A stretch of 64,000 nucleotides of DNA from Steromphala cineraria (lineage: Eukaryota > Mollusca > Gastropoda > Trochida > Trochidae): the NCBI GenBank assembly GCA_916613615.1, contig OU744720.1:76473338-76537337 (forward strand). Reading direction: 5' to 3'. Shown piece by piece: positions 11,746 to 22,284 of this stretch. A program made the translations under genes and the position numbers. A model generated the notes under the pieces. The model had not been told where the DNA came from. It searched no databases and saw only the letters and a program-made list of their open reading frames with translations. Within the stretch, counting starts at the first letter, position 1; each line of letters starts with the position of its first letter.

Positions 11746-12004
11746 AGCTGTCTGAGTGGCATTCTAGAAGTTGATGGTATAAGGAAGACAAGAGTAATTC
11801 TATTAATTTAATGTAATTTATCCTTTGATGTATTGTTACCTTATCCTGTTGTTACTGTTATTGTTTTCTCATTATCATACCAAACTGTATAAATTGCTGT
11901 ATTCCTCATTTTTCACCATATGCTTTATAACGGTATAAGAAACTATACCGAAACGTCGCCACCATCCAATAAAGAAGTTGTTCATCCATAGAATTACTCT
12001 TGTC
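11746..12004. mobile_element. 259-bp insertion with 13-bp target-site duplication
   Basis: GACTATAAACATG occurs at 11733-11745 and again at 12005-12017, and unit A has a single related site at about 4567-4580. The inserted DNA ends with GAATTACTCTTGTC. Inside, GACAAGAGTAATTCTAT (11787-11803) is the reverse complement of 11988-12004. It carries a CGAAACGTCGCC motif and an AATAAAGAAGTTG motif also found in the palindrome at 56087-56289. The long duplication suggests target-primed insertion. A Penelope-like relic is possible but cannot be shown here. Confidence 0.7.
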
Positions 12005-12017
12005 GACTATAAACATG

Positions 12018-12653
12018 TTCTGTTTGTAGAAAGCGGAATAGGGAAAGAGTTTCATTGGCATTTAAAAGATAGATAACCCGAAACTGAGAGTTTCCTCATT
12101 TCCTCTTCCGCTTTCTATAAAACCTTAGTAAATTGGCATTTTGTTTAAGATATGTAGGAGGAAAAGAAATTTTTAAGAGATCTTGATCTTGATGTTTTAT
12201 CTCAAATGTTAACATGTCAAAAGTATTCCGAGTTTGAGCAAATTATTTTTTTGAGATCTGAAAAAACTATTTCTGATTAAAAGGTGAACTAAACTCTTAT
12301 CTTATCCATTGATCACTTTAATCGGCAATAAATTTTGACTATGCTGTGACCTGGACATTTGATGAATTGTCGCAAAAGCTGTGCAGTGTTCCATAGATAA
12401 TGCCTACATAAACGTTTCATATTATCGTGTTGATAAGGATTGTAAGTGATTTTAGACCTCATGACCACGAAAGTTGACTTTGGATGTGAACATATCAACA
12501 TTTGATGAAGATTCTTTAGGGATTTTATTACCTGTGACCTTGACCTTTGACCTTGAATATTAACATGTCAATATAATTCCCCAGTGGTTTAAACAGTAAC
12601 ATATGTTTACGTGCTCTAATAAGCGTAATAGGGAAAAGATAGTGGAACATGTG
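12018..12653. other. Intergenic, unit B
   Basis: 12018-12380 aligns with 4581-4990 of unit A. Beyond 12380 the sequence is unique to unit B and no gene is seen. Confidence 0.5.
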
Positions 12654-12940
12654 CTTCGGCGGCGGCATCTTGTAAAACAGGCGACTTCATTTCTCTGGCC
12701 CCGCTTCGAAATAGTCCCCTTGATTTTTAGGCCTTAAAATCGCCGACACCACGGCTACCAATCACAGTAAAGTCTATGGCTTATGGACAGTTAGTAGTGC
12801 TTTTATATGAGACGTGTTTCTTGCTTGTCGTTCCATTCTGCTGAATCGGCGGTTTTAAGGCTTAAAACTACAGGGAACTATTTCGAAGTGAGACAAATGA
12901 AATCGCCTGGTTTACAGGATGTGGCGGCGGCGGAAACCTG
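12654..12940. mobile_element. Foldback element with about 95-bp inverted arms
   Basis: The left arm (12654-12750) and right arm (12841-12940) are imperfect reverse complements. Shared blocks include CGGCGGCGGC, CTTCGAAATAGT and GCCTTAAAA. The arms enclose about 90 bp. No clear target-site duplication was found and there is no coding content. It lies in the stretch of unit B that unit A lacks. Confidence 0.7.
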
Positions 12941-13489
12941 ACAATAACGTTATTTATGACAAGGTGTGAATGTCTTCCGTGTTATCTTTGTAATTCCGGT
13001 CGCTTCCAGAATTTGTCGCGACAAAAAAGATGTTGATAAAGAAAATAAATTATAAAGTTTAGCACACTTTTGAGTTAGACTTTGGAATTTTCCAGGTAAA
13101 AAATTAATTTTAGATTTTGGAAAAATTCTGACGGAATTTTTAATTCCGATGGAATTTATCCGACGAAATGTTTATACCTTATTGAATTTTTTTCCAAGTT
13201 TTGTCAATTTAATGCATTTGGAGTTAGATGGTTAATTCATTTATGAATTCAGACTTTGAAATGTAAACGATATGTTCCATTCTGATTGGCTCTAATAAGG
13301 TCATGTGATCGGTAAACATTTCAATGAACCCTCATCAGATAAACTTTAGCATAACTGGCTTTGCAAGTTCGCCAGTTATACAAGTTTATCTTACAAGTTT
13401 CAAACAGGTTGTAACCGTGTGGACAACCATATTATAAAATTCATTTCTTAAAAACATAAACTTTGGTAAGATGTAAACTTTAAAATGAT

Positions 13490-14060
13490 ATATTGTTATA
13501 TATGAAATGTTGATTTTGACTTACATTAGTTTTGATGAAATGTTGACTTTGATTACTTAAGATTTAGTGAAATGGTGACTTTGAAAAGAGATTTTTGGTG
13601 AAATGATGACTTTGAAAACTAATTAGTTTGGTGAAATATTGACTTTGAAAATTAGTAATTTGGGGAAATGTTGACTTTGAAAAGAAATGGTTTGATGAAA
13701 TGTTGACTTTGAAGATAATTGGATAAGGTGAAAAGTTGAATTTGAGTAATAATTTCACCTTCATATTTGTTGACCTAAAAGGATAATTTTATGAAGTGAA
13801 ACGTTAACTTTGATATGATCATGTTGTACAATTATGTTTTTGTTGAACGGTTGATTTTGATAGTTATAACTTTGGAAAGTATTACTGACGTTGTGAAATC
13901 ATGAATTTGGTTAAAAATAAAATTTTAAAAGTAACACGGTAAAATGTTGACTTTGAAGAGAAATAATTGGTGAAATGATGACTTTGAAAACTAATAAGTT
14001 TGTTGAAATATTGACTTTGAAAACTAACAATTTGGTGAAATGTTTATTTTGACGAGAATT
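13490..14060. repeat. Degenerate minisatellite, about 30-40-bp units
   Basis: About a dozen or more units carry the core TGAAATGTTGACTTTGA, separated by variable A/T-rich spacers. Spacing is irregular, so the array is old. The small minus-strand ORF across it (13564-13764) is repetitive and not a gene. Confidence 0.8.
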
Positions 14061-14189
14061 TGGGTTCTGCATCACCGTGACTGACCACTCAAGACAGTAC
14101 TCCTACATATGATAGTTAGAGTGAACGTGGTAGGAAGTATACACATACGATTGCCTGTCGAAAGCGAACACAATAATATTCCCTATGAT

Positions 14190-15362
14190 TTATTTGCTTC
14201 CTTTATAACAATTGCACAAACTTTTCAATGACTTTACACAAGCTCTTCTAAAGTGAAAGTTCATTGCACCGTAAATGATAGGATTTGCCACTGAGTTCAC
14301 GAAATATGAGCGAATACCAATATTATACAGAGTCAGCTTGTAACCCTGCAGATTATGGTCAAGATCCTTTTTGGCGATTCGTGCGAAAATAAGACAAAGA
14401 TGTGGCACGAAGCTGATAATGAAAACAAATGTCACCAGAAACGCAATAACTGTAGTTCTTTGTGCACGGTAACTCAGTGGCGGTTGTGACGTCACCGTTG
14501 ATGTATCATGGGAATGAGATCGAGAACGAGGCGTGGCGGGAGAAGATGGCGGATCACTGTCACCTGACCTATCACGAGACATCAGTAAAAGCATTGCGTA
14601 GTTGGCATTCTTCTTCATATACTTCTTATGACGTTGAATCTCCTTCCAGATAAGAATGTACAGAATGATAAGTGCAGCTGTGAATATGAAGAAGAATGTA
14701 CCTAATGTTACTTCGTACACCAGCGGATATATTTTGCCCGCCATGTTGTCACTGACAGAACAGTCACTCCCCACCACTCCATGGACTCGTGTCTGGGCAC
14801 TCCGTTTCCCGTAGATGAAGTAGGCTGGCACTGAGCTGGTGAGAGACACAACAGCTGCAACCACTGCAGCTATCTTTGCGATGTGCTTGGTGATCTGGTC
14901 ATACAGAGGTTTGCACACCTTCCTGTAGCGGTCCACGGCAATAACCAGTAAAACGATGTTGGACGCTAGGGTTGGGAAAGATACGAGCACTCTCAAACAC
15001 TTGCAGGCAATCTCAGAATTGAACATGTAGTAAAATCTCATGTCTACTATTTCGGTTGGCATGGCAATGATACAACTCATGAGATCAAAGACGGCGAGAA
15101 CGACGAAGAGATAGTTCTGAGTGCTTTGTCGGAGTTTTGTGGAGAAGATATAGCAGACAAGAACATTTCCTATAAAACCAGTAATCATGAGAACACCGAC
15201 AAAGGTCATTGCTGGCAGCAGGGTCAAGGCCATCTCGTCGTTAAGGACTTGCAACATCTCGCTGTGATTGGTCGTCTTCATGAAAGCTGTGCTGGTCTCC
15301 ACGACAACATATTCGACAGCAGAAGCATTTGCTGTGGTAACAATGACATCCTCAGTTGCCAT
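14190..15362 (-). CDS. Rhodopsin-class (class A) GPCR, orphan; minus-strand member of the pair
   Basis: A complete 390-residue 7TM receptor in one exon. N-terminal sequons are at N12 and N32. TM1 has GN at N66, TM2 has D93, TM3 starts at Cys120 and ends in DRY 144-146, ECL2 has Cys201, TM6 has ISFVP with P320 (Phe replaces the usual Trp), and TM7 has NPIIY 360-364. Cys383 and Cys385 may be palmitoylated. The long third intracellular loop (about 240-300) is rich in Ser, Pro and Arg, suggesting regulation by phosphorylation. Position 3.32 is Val, against an amine ligand. It is a clear relative of the two plus-strand receptors and converges on the one at 7648. A splice acceptor lies upstream at 15465. 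The stop codon overlaps an AATAAA (complement of 14189-14194). The ligand is unknown. Confidence 0.88.
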   Translation of the reverse strand: MATEDVIVTTANASAVEYVVVETSTAFMKTTNHSEMLQVLNDEMALTLLPAMTFVGVLMITGFIGNVLVCYIFSTKLRQSTQNYLFVVLAVFDLMSCIIAMPTEIVDMRFYYMFNSEIACKCLRVLVSFPTLASNIVLLVIAVDRYRKVCKPLYDQITKHIAKIAAVVAAVVSLTSSVPAYFIYGKRSAQTRVHGVVGSDCSVSDNMAGKIYPLVYEVTLGTFFFIFTAALIILYILIWKEIQRHKKYMKKNANYAMLLLMSRDRSGDSDPPSSPATPRSRSHSHDTSTVTSQPPLSYRAQRTTVIAFLVTFVFIISFVPHLCLIFARIAKKDLDHNLQGYKLTLYNIGIRSYFVNSVANPIIYGAMNFHFRRACVKSLKSLCNCYKGSK

Positions 15363-15464
15363 AGCGTACGTATGATGACGTTGTCAAGCATCAATTATAC
15401 TTGTTGTAGAAATGTATATTTCATCCTCGTTTGAGTATATGTTCTTGACGTGTCATAGTCAGTT

Positions 15465-15476
15465 CTGTAAGGAGAC
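15465..15476 (-). promoter_or_regulatory. Putative splice acceptor of a 5' UTR intron
   Basis: Read on the minus strand, TCTCCTTACAG ends at plus position 15465, about 100 bp before the ATG of the receptor. A similar sequence (TCTCTTTGCAG) sits upstream of the pseudogene copy near 5895-5905. Confidence 0.5.
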
Positions 15477-18150
15477 AAAATGAATAATTACCATCAGCAT
15501 TATACATGAGTAAAATGTAACTTTTCACGTTTTTGAAAAGACTACCAGACCCTGGTTGCCCCGGAAAACGGGATGAACATTTCACAAATGTATAATCACA
15601 TATATGCTTTCTTTATTCCGATATCTAACTTGCTGATACCACATATCGATTTGCTTTGCTATTTTTCATCAAATGCTTCAACTTTTTTTCAGATGTTGGC
15701 AATGGCTATCATTGAATGTAAATAATTGAAATTTACATCCTGCAAATCGACCAAAGAGTTCAAAGAACTTGAGTGGTCACTAAATGAATGAAATAACGTC
15801 CCATTTCTTATGTAGGGCGGATACCTAAAATCGTTAAAGCATTAAACATTTTCCCCGTTTCATTTGGTTTGAATGACAGACAACTGCCCTATTAACTATC
15901 ATTTAAACTCTGCATTGGTTATATCAAATAGACTCAAACCCAAAATCAAACCTAGCGAACATTGAGGGTCAGGTTATGGATTTGTAGATCCTTCTAGCAA
16001 ACTATCCTTTAGTACTGTTAACGGCATAGGATATTGCCTAAGTACTCAAACGCATCAATACCAAAATACCGTTGGAGACTGGTCACATGCAAATTGGCAT
16101 AGTATATACAATCATGGCACTACCTTTACCGAAACTTAAATACAAGTTTTATGTCGCTATGATAAATCAGCCGTTACAAGTCTATATTAAGCAGAAAATC
16201 ACTTACTTACAAAACTAGAGAAAAAATATACATACAACGTAAATGAACAGATTGCACGGTTATGTCCGAATCATGCCCGAAATTGCCCCTGACAGGGTTT
16301 TTATAACAAAACATCATTGCTTCCCCAGACTTAATCGACGCTTGCATCCGGAGTGCTTGGGTACAAGCTTCTAATTAAAAATCAAGCCCAAGCTGGTTGG
16401 AGAGTAAGCTTTAAAAGTAAACTCAAAGCTGAAAATATACTGAAAATTATCTAACAGGTCATCATAATAGAACACGTCACAATATGTTTAAGGTTGATGC
16501 AGGGAACTATTTCAAAACATCTAGCCCTTTTATATCTTATATCATATTAAAACTATAAAACCATATTCTCAGCTCAACATTTGATGATGCGTGAGAGGAG
16601 AAGTTTGGGAGATCACAAGTCATTGAAGCAGCTTGTTTTAAAGACAAGTCTCAGAGAAAACACTATGAAACCACATTACTTATACTGGGGGTTTATTTTC
16701 AGAAAAATTAACGAAGCGGCTGTAAAATAATTTCGATTCTCTCTCATTAGTGTGAATGATAGCTTTATTTTATTTATTATATAAAAATCGTTTGATAAAA
16801 AGAAAACTACATGAATCTATTGTTCATATACTCATATCTTTTCATGACGGACAGTTTGCAATATACCAGGAAAAGATCATCTACACATGTCTAAAGCGAG
16901 ATCGTGCAAAGTCAATTTAAACACCATTAAAGATTGTTCGAAATGACTGAATGAAATAGTAAGAACTTTCGTGAACAAATATAAACTAGGGCAAGTTTGA
17001 CGTTTTAGTCAAACATATATATTTTTGAATCACGTCTACATTGAGCGGACATGTCTAATTTTTTTTATATATACTCAAAGAACTTAATAAATAAAAGATT
17101 TTCAACGAAAAATGAAAACTTTTCAAGAAAACAATTAGCAATAATAGTTAGAACAATTATTAGCAGTGTAGAAACGAAAACACCGTACTAACGACTCACT
17201 GTACATGTATATGAATGACTGCTTTTACAATAACTTGGTATTGTGCTGTCAAAATATGTCCTTACCTTTGTTGCTTTACGTGGTTAATTTTTATTGCACT
17301 CAGGTAAAGGACGTATCAAGAGACATCACCCGTTAAAGCGGATAGAAACTTCACAATCACAAATTTATGAATTTTTCAAGTAGAAAATATTAACTATAAA
17401 CGCATCCGGCTATTGTTGGGCAAAATGGCTTGCATAAAGCGAGCAGAAGAGTTTTATTATAACGAAACCAATTGATTTAAAGATTGTAGGCCTTTTCTAT
17501 ATCATTGTTTTTCCTCAAGCGCAATACTTATTTTGAGTAGAAATTCAGTAACGTCGGATTCTGCCTCATCACATGTTTCGCATATAGGTGATTTCTGTTT
17601 GAAAATTGTAGTGAACAAATAACCTTGCCATTCCAAGAACACCCCATTTCAGTTTACAAATTACGTGGTGCTAAACTGAGATCTTTGTGTATATATGTTT
17701 TGTGTGTGTTGGGTTGGATGTTCCATTGCACTTCATTAATTGTATGAGCATGAGTTGTGATGTTTCTTTGTAATTCCTAAGCCACATGAGTTAACCATCA
17801 CTTTTAAAAACTTAACAAATAAGAAACAAATAATTTACAAGCTTTGAATTCAGCAAAGGATCGACAAAGTGAGTCTTATTCAAGATGGTGGGCGTGTAGT
17901 CTGTCTCACAGCCCCTGAAACAAAATATCTTTAAAGACCGACACAAGTCCATATTATTGTAGCAAGTCTAGCTCACTGCAGTTTCAATTCTGAAAATGAA
18001 CAGCTTCAGTGGGCTCCTTTCAATTTTAATAGTAGAAAGCTGCATTTAACATGTATATTCATTTCAGAGACTGAATTTTAGTCTAGTTTGCGTGGTAATC
18101 AGAGCGAAGATAGAGAAGATAGATTCTGTCTCGACTGTTTAGATGGAAGC
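15477..18150. other. Upstream flank of receptor and gene-poor DNA
   Basis: 15480-16540 aligns in patches with 5890-6420 upstream of the pseudogene. From 16560 to 18150 I see AT-rich sequence with no supported gene, repeat array or RNA. Confidence 0.5.
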
Positions 18151-18690
18151 GCGTGAGAGTGTGCAGTAACTGTCGACTTCATTACAGTCAGTCTCTCCTG
18201 CAGAGAACATATGGAAACGTCAAATGGTGGAGGAAGTATAACAGTATGAATCGTTCGTACTTATATAGAGCTAGTGCCTCAATAACTCAGGCAATCTATA
18301 TTTATTATGTAAATGGCCAGCGAGTCACCTCATGAAGAATCATAGGATCACAAAATCTATGAATTACAATCCGCTTTAGCAAAGAAATTTGTAAACAAAG
18401 TTTCAACTTTCTACAATCTCATTAAAATGATATCATTATTTACACACTAGCTCCTTTGTTTTATTCGAGTATTCATTTTTCATACCAACTCATACTGTCT
18501 GTGAAATGTACGTGCCGAGGTGTTCATCAGACGTGGGTGTTCATGATGAACACCCGGTATTGCGATGATCACCTGATAGTGAAACGATGATATTTTGATT
18601 TCCGAAATTTATTCAAGTTCAAAGTTAGTTTGCAAATCACTCACTAAAACTGCATTTTTCAAATACAAGACATTTACAAATTTTGCACTC
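18151..18690. other. Gene-poor DNA
   Basis: One 60-codon ORF (18153-18335, plus) has no motif and no flanking support. A short inverted pair, GGTGTTCATCA / TGATGAACACC, lies at about 18520-18555. Confidence 0.4.
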
Positions 18691-18765
18691 AAGACATAGG
18701 TTCGAACCTGTGACCTCTTGATTCCGCGCCCATGACTTATCCATTACACCACGGAGGCCTTTAAG
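18691..18765 (-). repeat. tRNA-like relic, probably a tRNA-derived SINE head
   Basis: On the minus strand there is an A-box-like TGGTGTAATGGATAAG followed by a B box GGTTCGAACC at tRNA spacing. The acceptor ends do not pair (5' GGCCTCC has no partner) and the T loop is one base short, so a functional tRNA is unlikely. No SINE body was recognised on the 3' side. Confidence 0.45.
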
Positions 18766-19710
18766 CAGACAGGATGTTTTTCATGACCTCTTGATTGAAT
18801 TTTACACTTTTCCCGAGAATAAACATATCTGTGATTCTTTATATATATTGAGGATTAATTAAAAAAAACATCATTGGTACCAAATATTCATATGCATAAT
18901 AAAGTTTGTTGTAATCTGTTTTCATATCAATCCATTGTGGTAGCTTGTACGGTCCCGCACGGATTGCACGTGCAGCACGAGAGGCTAATGCCAATGTCAG
19001 CTACTTGAAATGGACATTGTTTCTCAAATTACAGTTAAGTGATTTGCATAGGTAGCATTATTCACGAATTCACATATATATATGTCTGAGTTTTGGCAGA
19101 ACAGAATTCGTCTAATTTGTATATACGCATCAAATATGCGTGATATCAAATCAACAAGACTTTATCAAAGGTTTTATGTCAGTTTTTGTCTTCTTTCTTT
19201 GTGTCGGTATATTTAAGGCTACAAAAAATAACGAATTCAAAGAGCATATACCGAATATGAGCAATTAAAGGGAAACGTTTATATAACGTAATTGTTCCAA
19301 AAATAGCAACTACAGCTTGCTGCTTGAATTTGTCCCGTGTATTACGACAGCACATTGTGGCATGCGGAGATTGTTTCGATAGATTATATCCCAAAACACC
19401 TACAACCCATTACTCCTACAGCCCAGTTCCCCTACAGGTTGCTAAAACAACACAGTGAGTTACCATTCTGGCATAATAGACTCGCCCTAACAAGTATGTA
19501 ATAGATTTGTTTGTGTGAGTGGTTGAGCAGAAAGGATTACAGGAATTAAAGTTAGAGATGGATTATGAATTAAAGATAGAAAACTTATCTGGTGAGAAGG
19601 TATATATATATATATATACATGTAGGTACATGTTACAAACACACGTCGGCGACATCACCTTATGGTGAAAGAAGACGTTAAACTCCAACCCAACAACAAC
19701 AACTACAAAC
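18766..19710. other. Gene-poor DNA with a short (TA)n run
   Basis: No supported gene. A TA microsatellite lies at about 19603-19619. The small minus-strand ORFs here are AT-rich and carry no motif. Confidence 0.4.
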
Positions 19711-20490
19711 ATGACACATAGGAAAAACACAAAAAAGATGGAGAAATGTAGGAAAATGTTGAACATAGACTTCTTGAAGATATCAGGTCCGCAAGAAAAA
19801 CACAATCAAAACCACAAAACAGATGAGAGAACAAAGGAACAAACCAAAACTCAAAATACTGAGAAATACAGACCGCCAATCATAGGAATGTCAAACATCA
19901 AATCTTTGTACAACACTCGAAGCTATGGCAACGAAAAGATTACAACACTATTTAGAAACCAACGAATTGATCACACAAAATCCTATAGCACCACTGACCA
20001 TATTGTTAGATTACAACACTCTATCAGACAAGCTCAACAAAATGATAAATTCACTACAGCAGTGTTCCTAGACTTTAGTAAAGCATTTGACATGCTCTGG
20101 AAAAGAGGCTTGATACAAAAAGTGAAATGTGGGACATGTTAAACTATATATAAACGACTTAATGTCAGACAGAACTTTTCGTCTTAAAACAGATGATCAA
20201 ATATCAGACAACTTTAATTTAGAAAATGGAACCCAACAAGGAAGCATCATATAACCAACCTTGTTCAATATTATGATAGATGATCCATTTCACAAACTAC
20301 CCAAACAAGTGAACACCTCACAATTCGCTGACGACGGGGCCCTTTGGGTCAGTCATGAACATCAACATGTAGCTGCATAAATATTACAAAAAGACTTAAT
20401 CAAAGTAAATGAATGGACCCGAAACTGGGGATTTCAATTATCCACAAGCAACACTGTATCAAATCTCTTTCGGCCAAAATGTAAATATGT
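19711..20490 (+). pseudogene. Non-LTR retrotransposon reverse transcriptase fragment (broken)
   Basis: The open stretch to 20142 contains STTDHIVRLQHSIR and FLDFSKAFDMLWKRGL, which are RT domain motifs of the Jockey/CR1 kind. Downstream in other frames come a QQGSI block, PTLFNIMIDD and the catalytic FADDGALW (about 20325-20345), with several stops and frameshifts between them. The region just before STTDHI also reads better in a shifted frame (KRLQHYLETNELI). It is an inactive fragment lacking endonuclease and a clear 3' end. The part from 19983 on is duplicated at 27110. Confidence 0.85.
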
Positions 20491-21933
20491 AAAAAAGAAA
20501 TAATTTAATGTTTAAGTACAACATGTGAAAGAATGAAGATATTTAAATGTAAGTATGTATATAAAGTAATATAGTATAAAGTATAAAATGAATGTATGTG
20601 ATAAAATGTGAAAGACTGAAGATATTTAATGATAATGATATGATAAAATATATGTCTCTCTATTGCTGTATATGTCATCAAAACATCAAACTGCCAACTG
20701 TATCAATGATAATGATATAATAAAATATATGTCTCTCTATTGCTATGTATATGTCATCAAAACATCAAACTGCCAACTGTCTCTTTGTCATGTTCATGTT
20801 ATGTTCTGGGCCAGTCCATTATTGTCAGAGGTATCAGGCTTGAGATAAGCAGTGAAATGGACCATAGCTTTGTTGTTATAAGCTGTAGGGGGGATGGGTT
20901 GTAGGGGTTTTGGGGTACTACCGTTTCGATTAAGGTAACAGTATAGTATTTGCGTGGACCTTTTTCGACAAACAGATTGATACGAGGATACTCTGACGGC
21001 TGTTATAACTGAGCCTTCTATGATCTAGCAAAGTATATCCATTTTTCAGACGATTTAAGGATTAAGTGAATATATAATGTCCATCCTCAATAAACCTTTT
21101 GTCCAAAGATTATAAATATGTAAATCATGTCTGCCACATCCTATGAACGAGGAACTCTGTAGTTCAAGTTCAATAAAGTTATTTTCTTCTTCTTCTATCT
21201 ACACGCGTAGCGTAGTGTTGCAGATATATCATATTTTAATAAGATTGTGGCAAACTAGTTACGTTAGGCACTTTCAACAATGTATTTGCAATAAAGTTCA
21301 GATATGTCTCAATATATATGTACAAACGTACAGTAGTATATTGCAAGAAAACGACTCATTATCTCTATTTTTATGACGGTTGTGTTAATCTAACTGGGGA
21401 TTTATAGGTCTCGGTAGTTAATAGTGAACTATTGGAGACTTAAGTTACTGAAATACGATTACAAAACTAAGGTAGCCTAATCCCATGACTTGCGTTTAGG
21501 AATTAAATATACAAAATCATTATGCACTTTACATTACTAAATATGTTTATATGATTTAACATGCTAAATTAACTTTTCATTTACAGTATCAATAATGTTT
21601 TTCAAAAAGACATGCCGGATGCTCCATATCAAAAAGCTTATACAATTATGTATATAAACTTTCAACAAACTTGTTTATAAAATCTCCGTCACTTGTTTAT
21701 AGGCAGGTTTTCATCAAAACTTCAATCCCAAAAGAAATTCCAGCATCTGTGTTCATCAACATTACTTAATCAGACATTATTATGATACAGTGAAATTTCG
21801 TATTAACCAAAAAGTAAATGTAATTAATTGAAAAACACACTGCATCTAACCTTTGTTATCACCAATGATGTATTCAAGATAGAAGGGCGACGTTTTTTCA
21901 ATCAAAATTAGTCTGTTATCTGGACAAAATACA
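20491..21933. other. Duplicated non-coding DNA
   Basis: AT-rich sequence with no supported gene. The doubled segment at about 20630-20780 contains a CATCAAACTGCCAACTG block that is single in copy 2. A 77-codon ORF here is identical in copy 2, but its nucleotide background is equally conserved. Confidence 0.5.
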
Positions 21934-22284
21934 TTAAAGGGGGAGTAGGGGGAATATAAGGTGATGTCAGGAAAATGAAAATTAATGGTTCCAATTGAAA
22001 GACAATGCATTTAAACTAAATGGGCCAGTAATAATTCAAATATTTAATTTAAGGTTTAGCCATGCGTTTCCTTTTTCTTACATAAAATAAATTAAAGGTG
22101 TTCACACAAATTGGCCCAAATGGATTTTATGTGAATCTGCATACTTTGTCTTCTGACTATGGAAGATTGGCTTGTGTAATGAAAGTTTTGACACTGTCAA
22201 AATAATACAATTAGCATTAACTACAATTATTAGTGAAAAAATCTAAATATAAAATTATCAAAAAACATGCTACTGCCCCTTTCT
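21934..22284 (+). mobile_element. TTAA-type MITE (AGGGGCAGTAGCACG family), copy 1
   Basis: The left end is TTAAAGGGGGAGTA at 21934, and the right end ACATGCTACTGCCCCT reaches about 22281. The left terminus has lost the CACGTTTTTA part. It is the same insertion as 29003, so it predates the segmental duplication. Confidence 0.75.

Larger units (their letters stand above)
6741..16560. repeat. Unit B of the tandem GPCR-pair duplication
   Basis: This is the second copy of the unit beginning at window position 1. It keeps both receptors intact. Relative to unit A it carries a 259-bp insertion (11746-12004) with a 13-bp target duplication, a foldback element (12654-12940), a degenerate tandem array (13490-14060) and an expanded 130-150-bp repeat block (9690-10860). 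It lacks the long GTAT/GT microsatellite of unit A. The right limit near 16560 is where similarity to 6310-6420 fades. Confidence 0.8.

Noticed and set aside
14462..15434. Plus-strand ORFs antisense to the minus-strand receptor
   Set aside because: The intact 390-residue receptor on the other strand explains them.
18691..18765. Functional tRNA gene on the minus strand
   Set aside because: The acceptor stem does not pair and the T loop is one base short; it reads as a relic or SINE head.
21143..21376. 77-codon ORF identical in both segmental copies (also 28200-28433)
   Set aside because: Flanking non-coding DNA is equally conserved, and the translation has no motif; recent duplication explains the identity.
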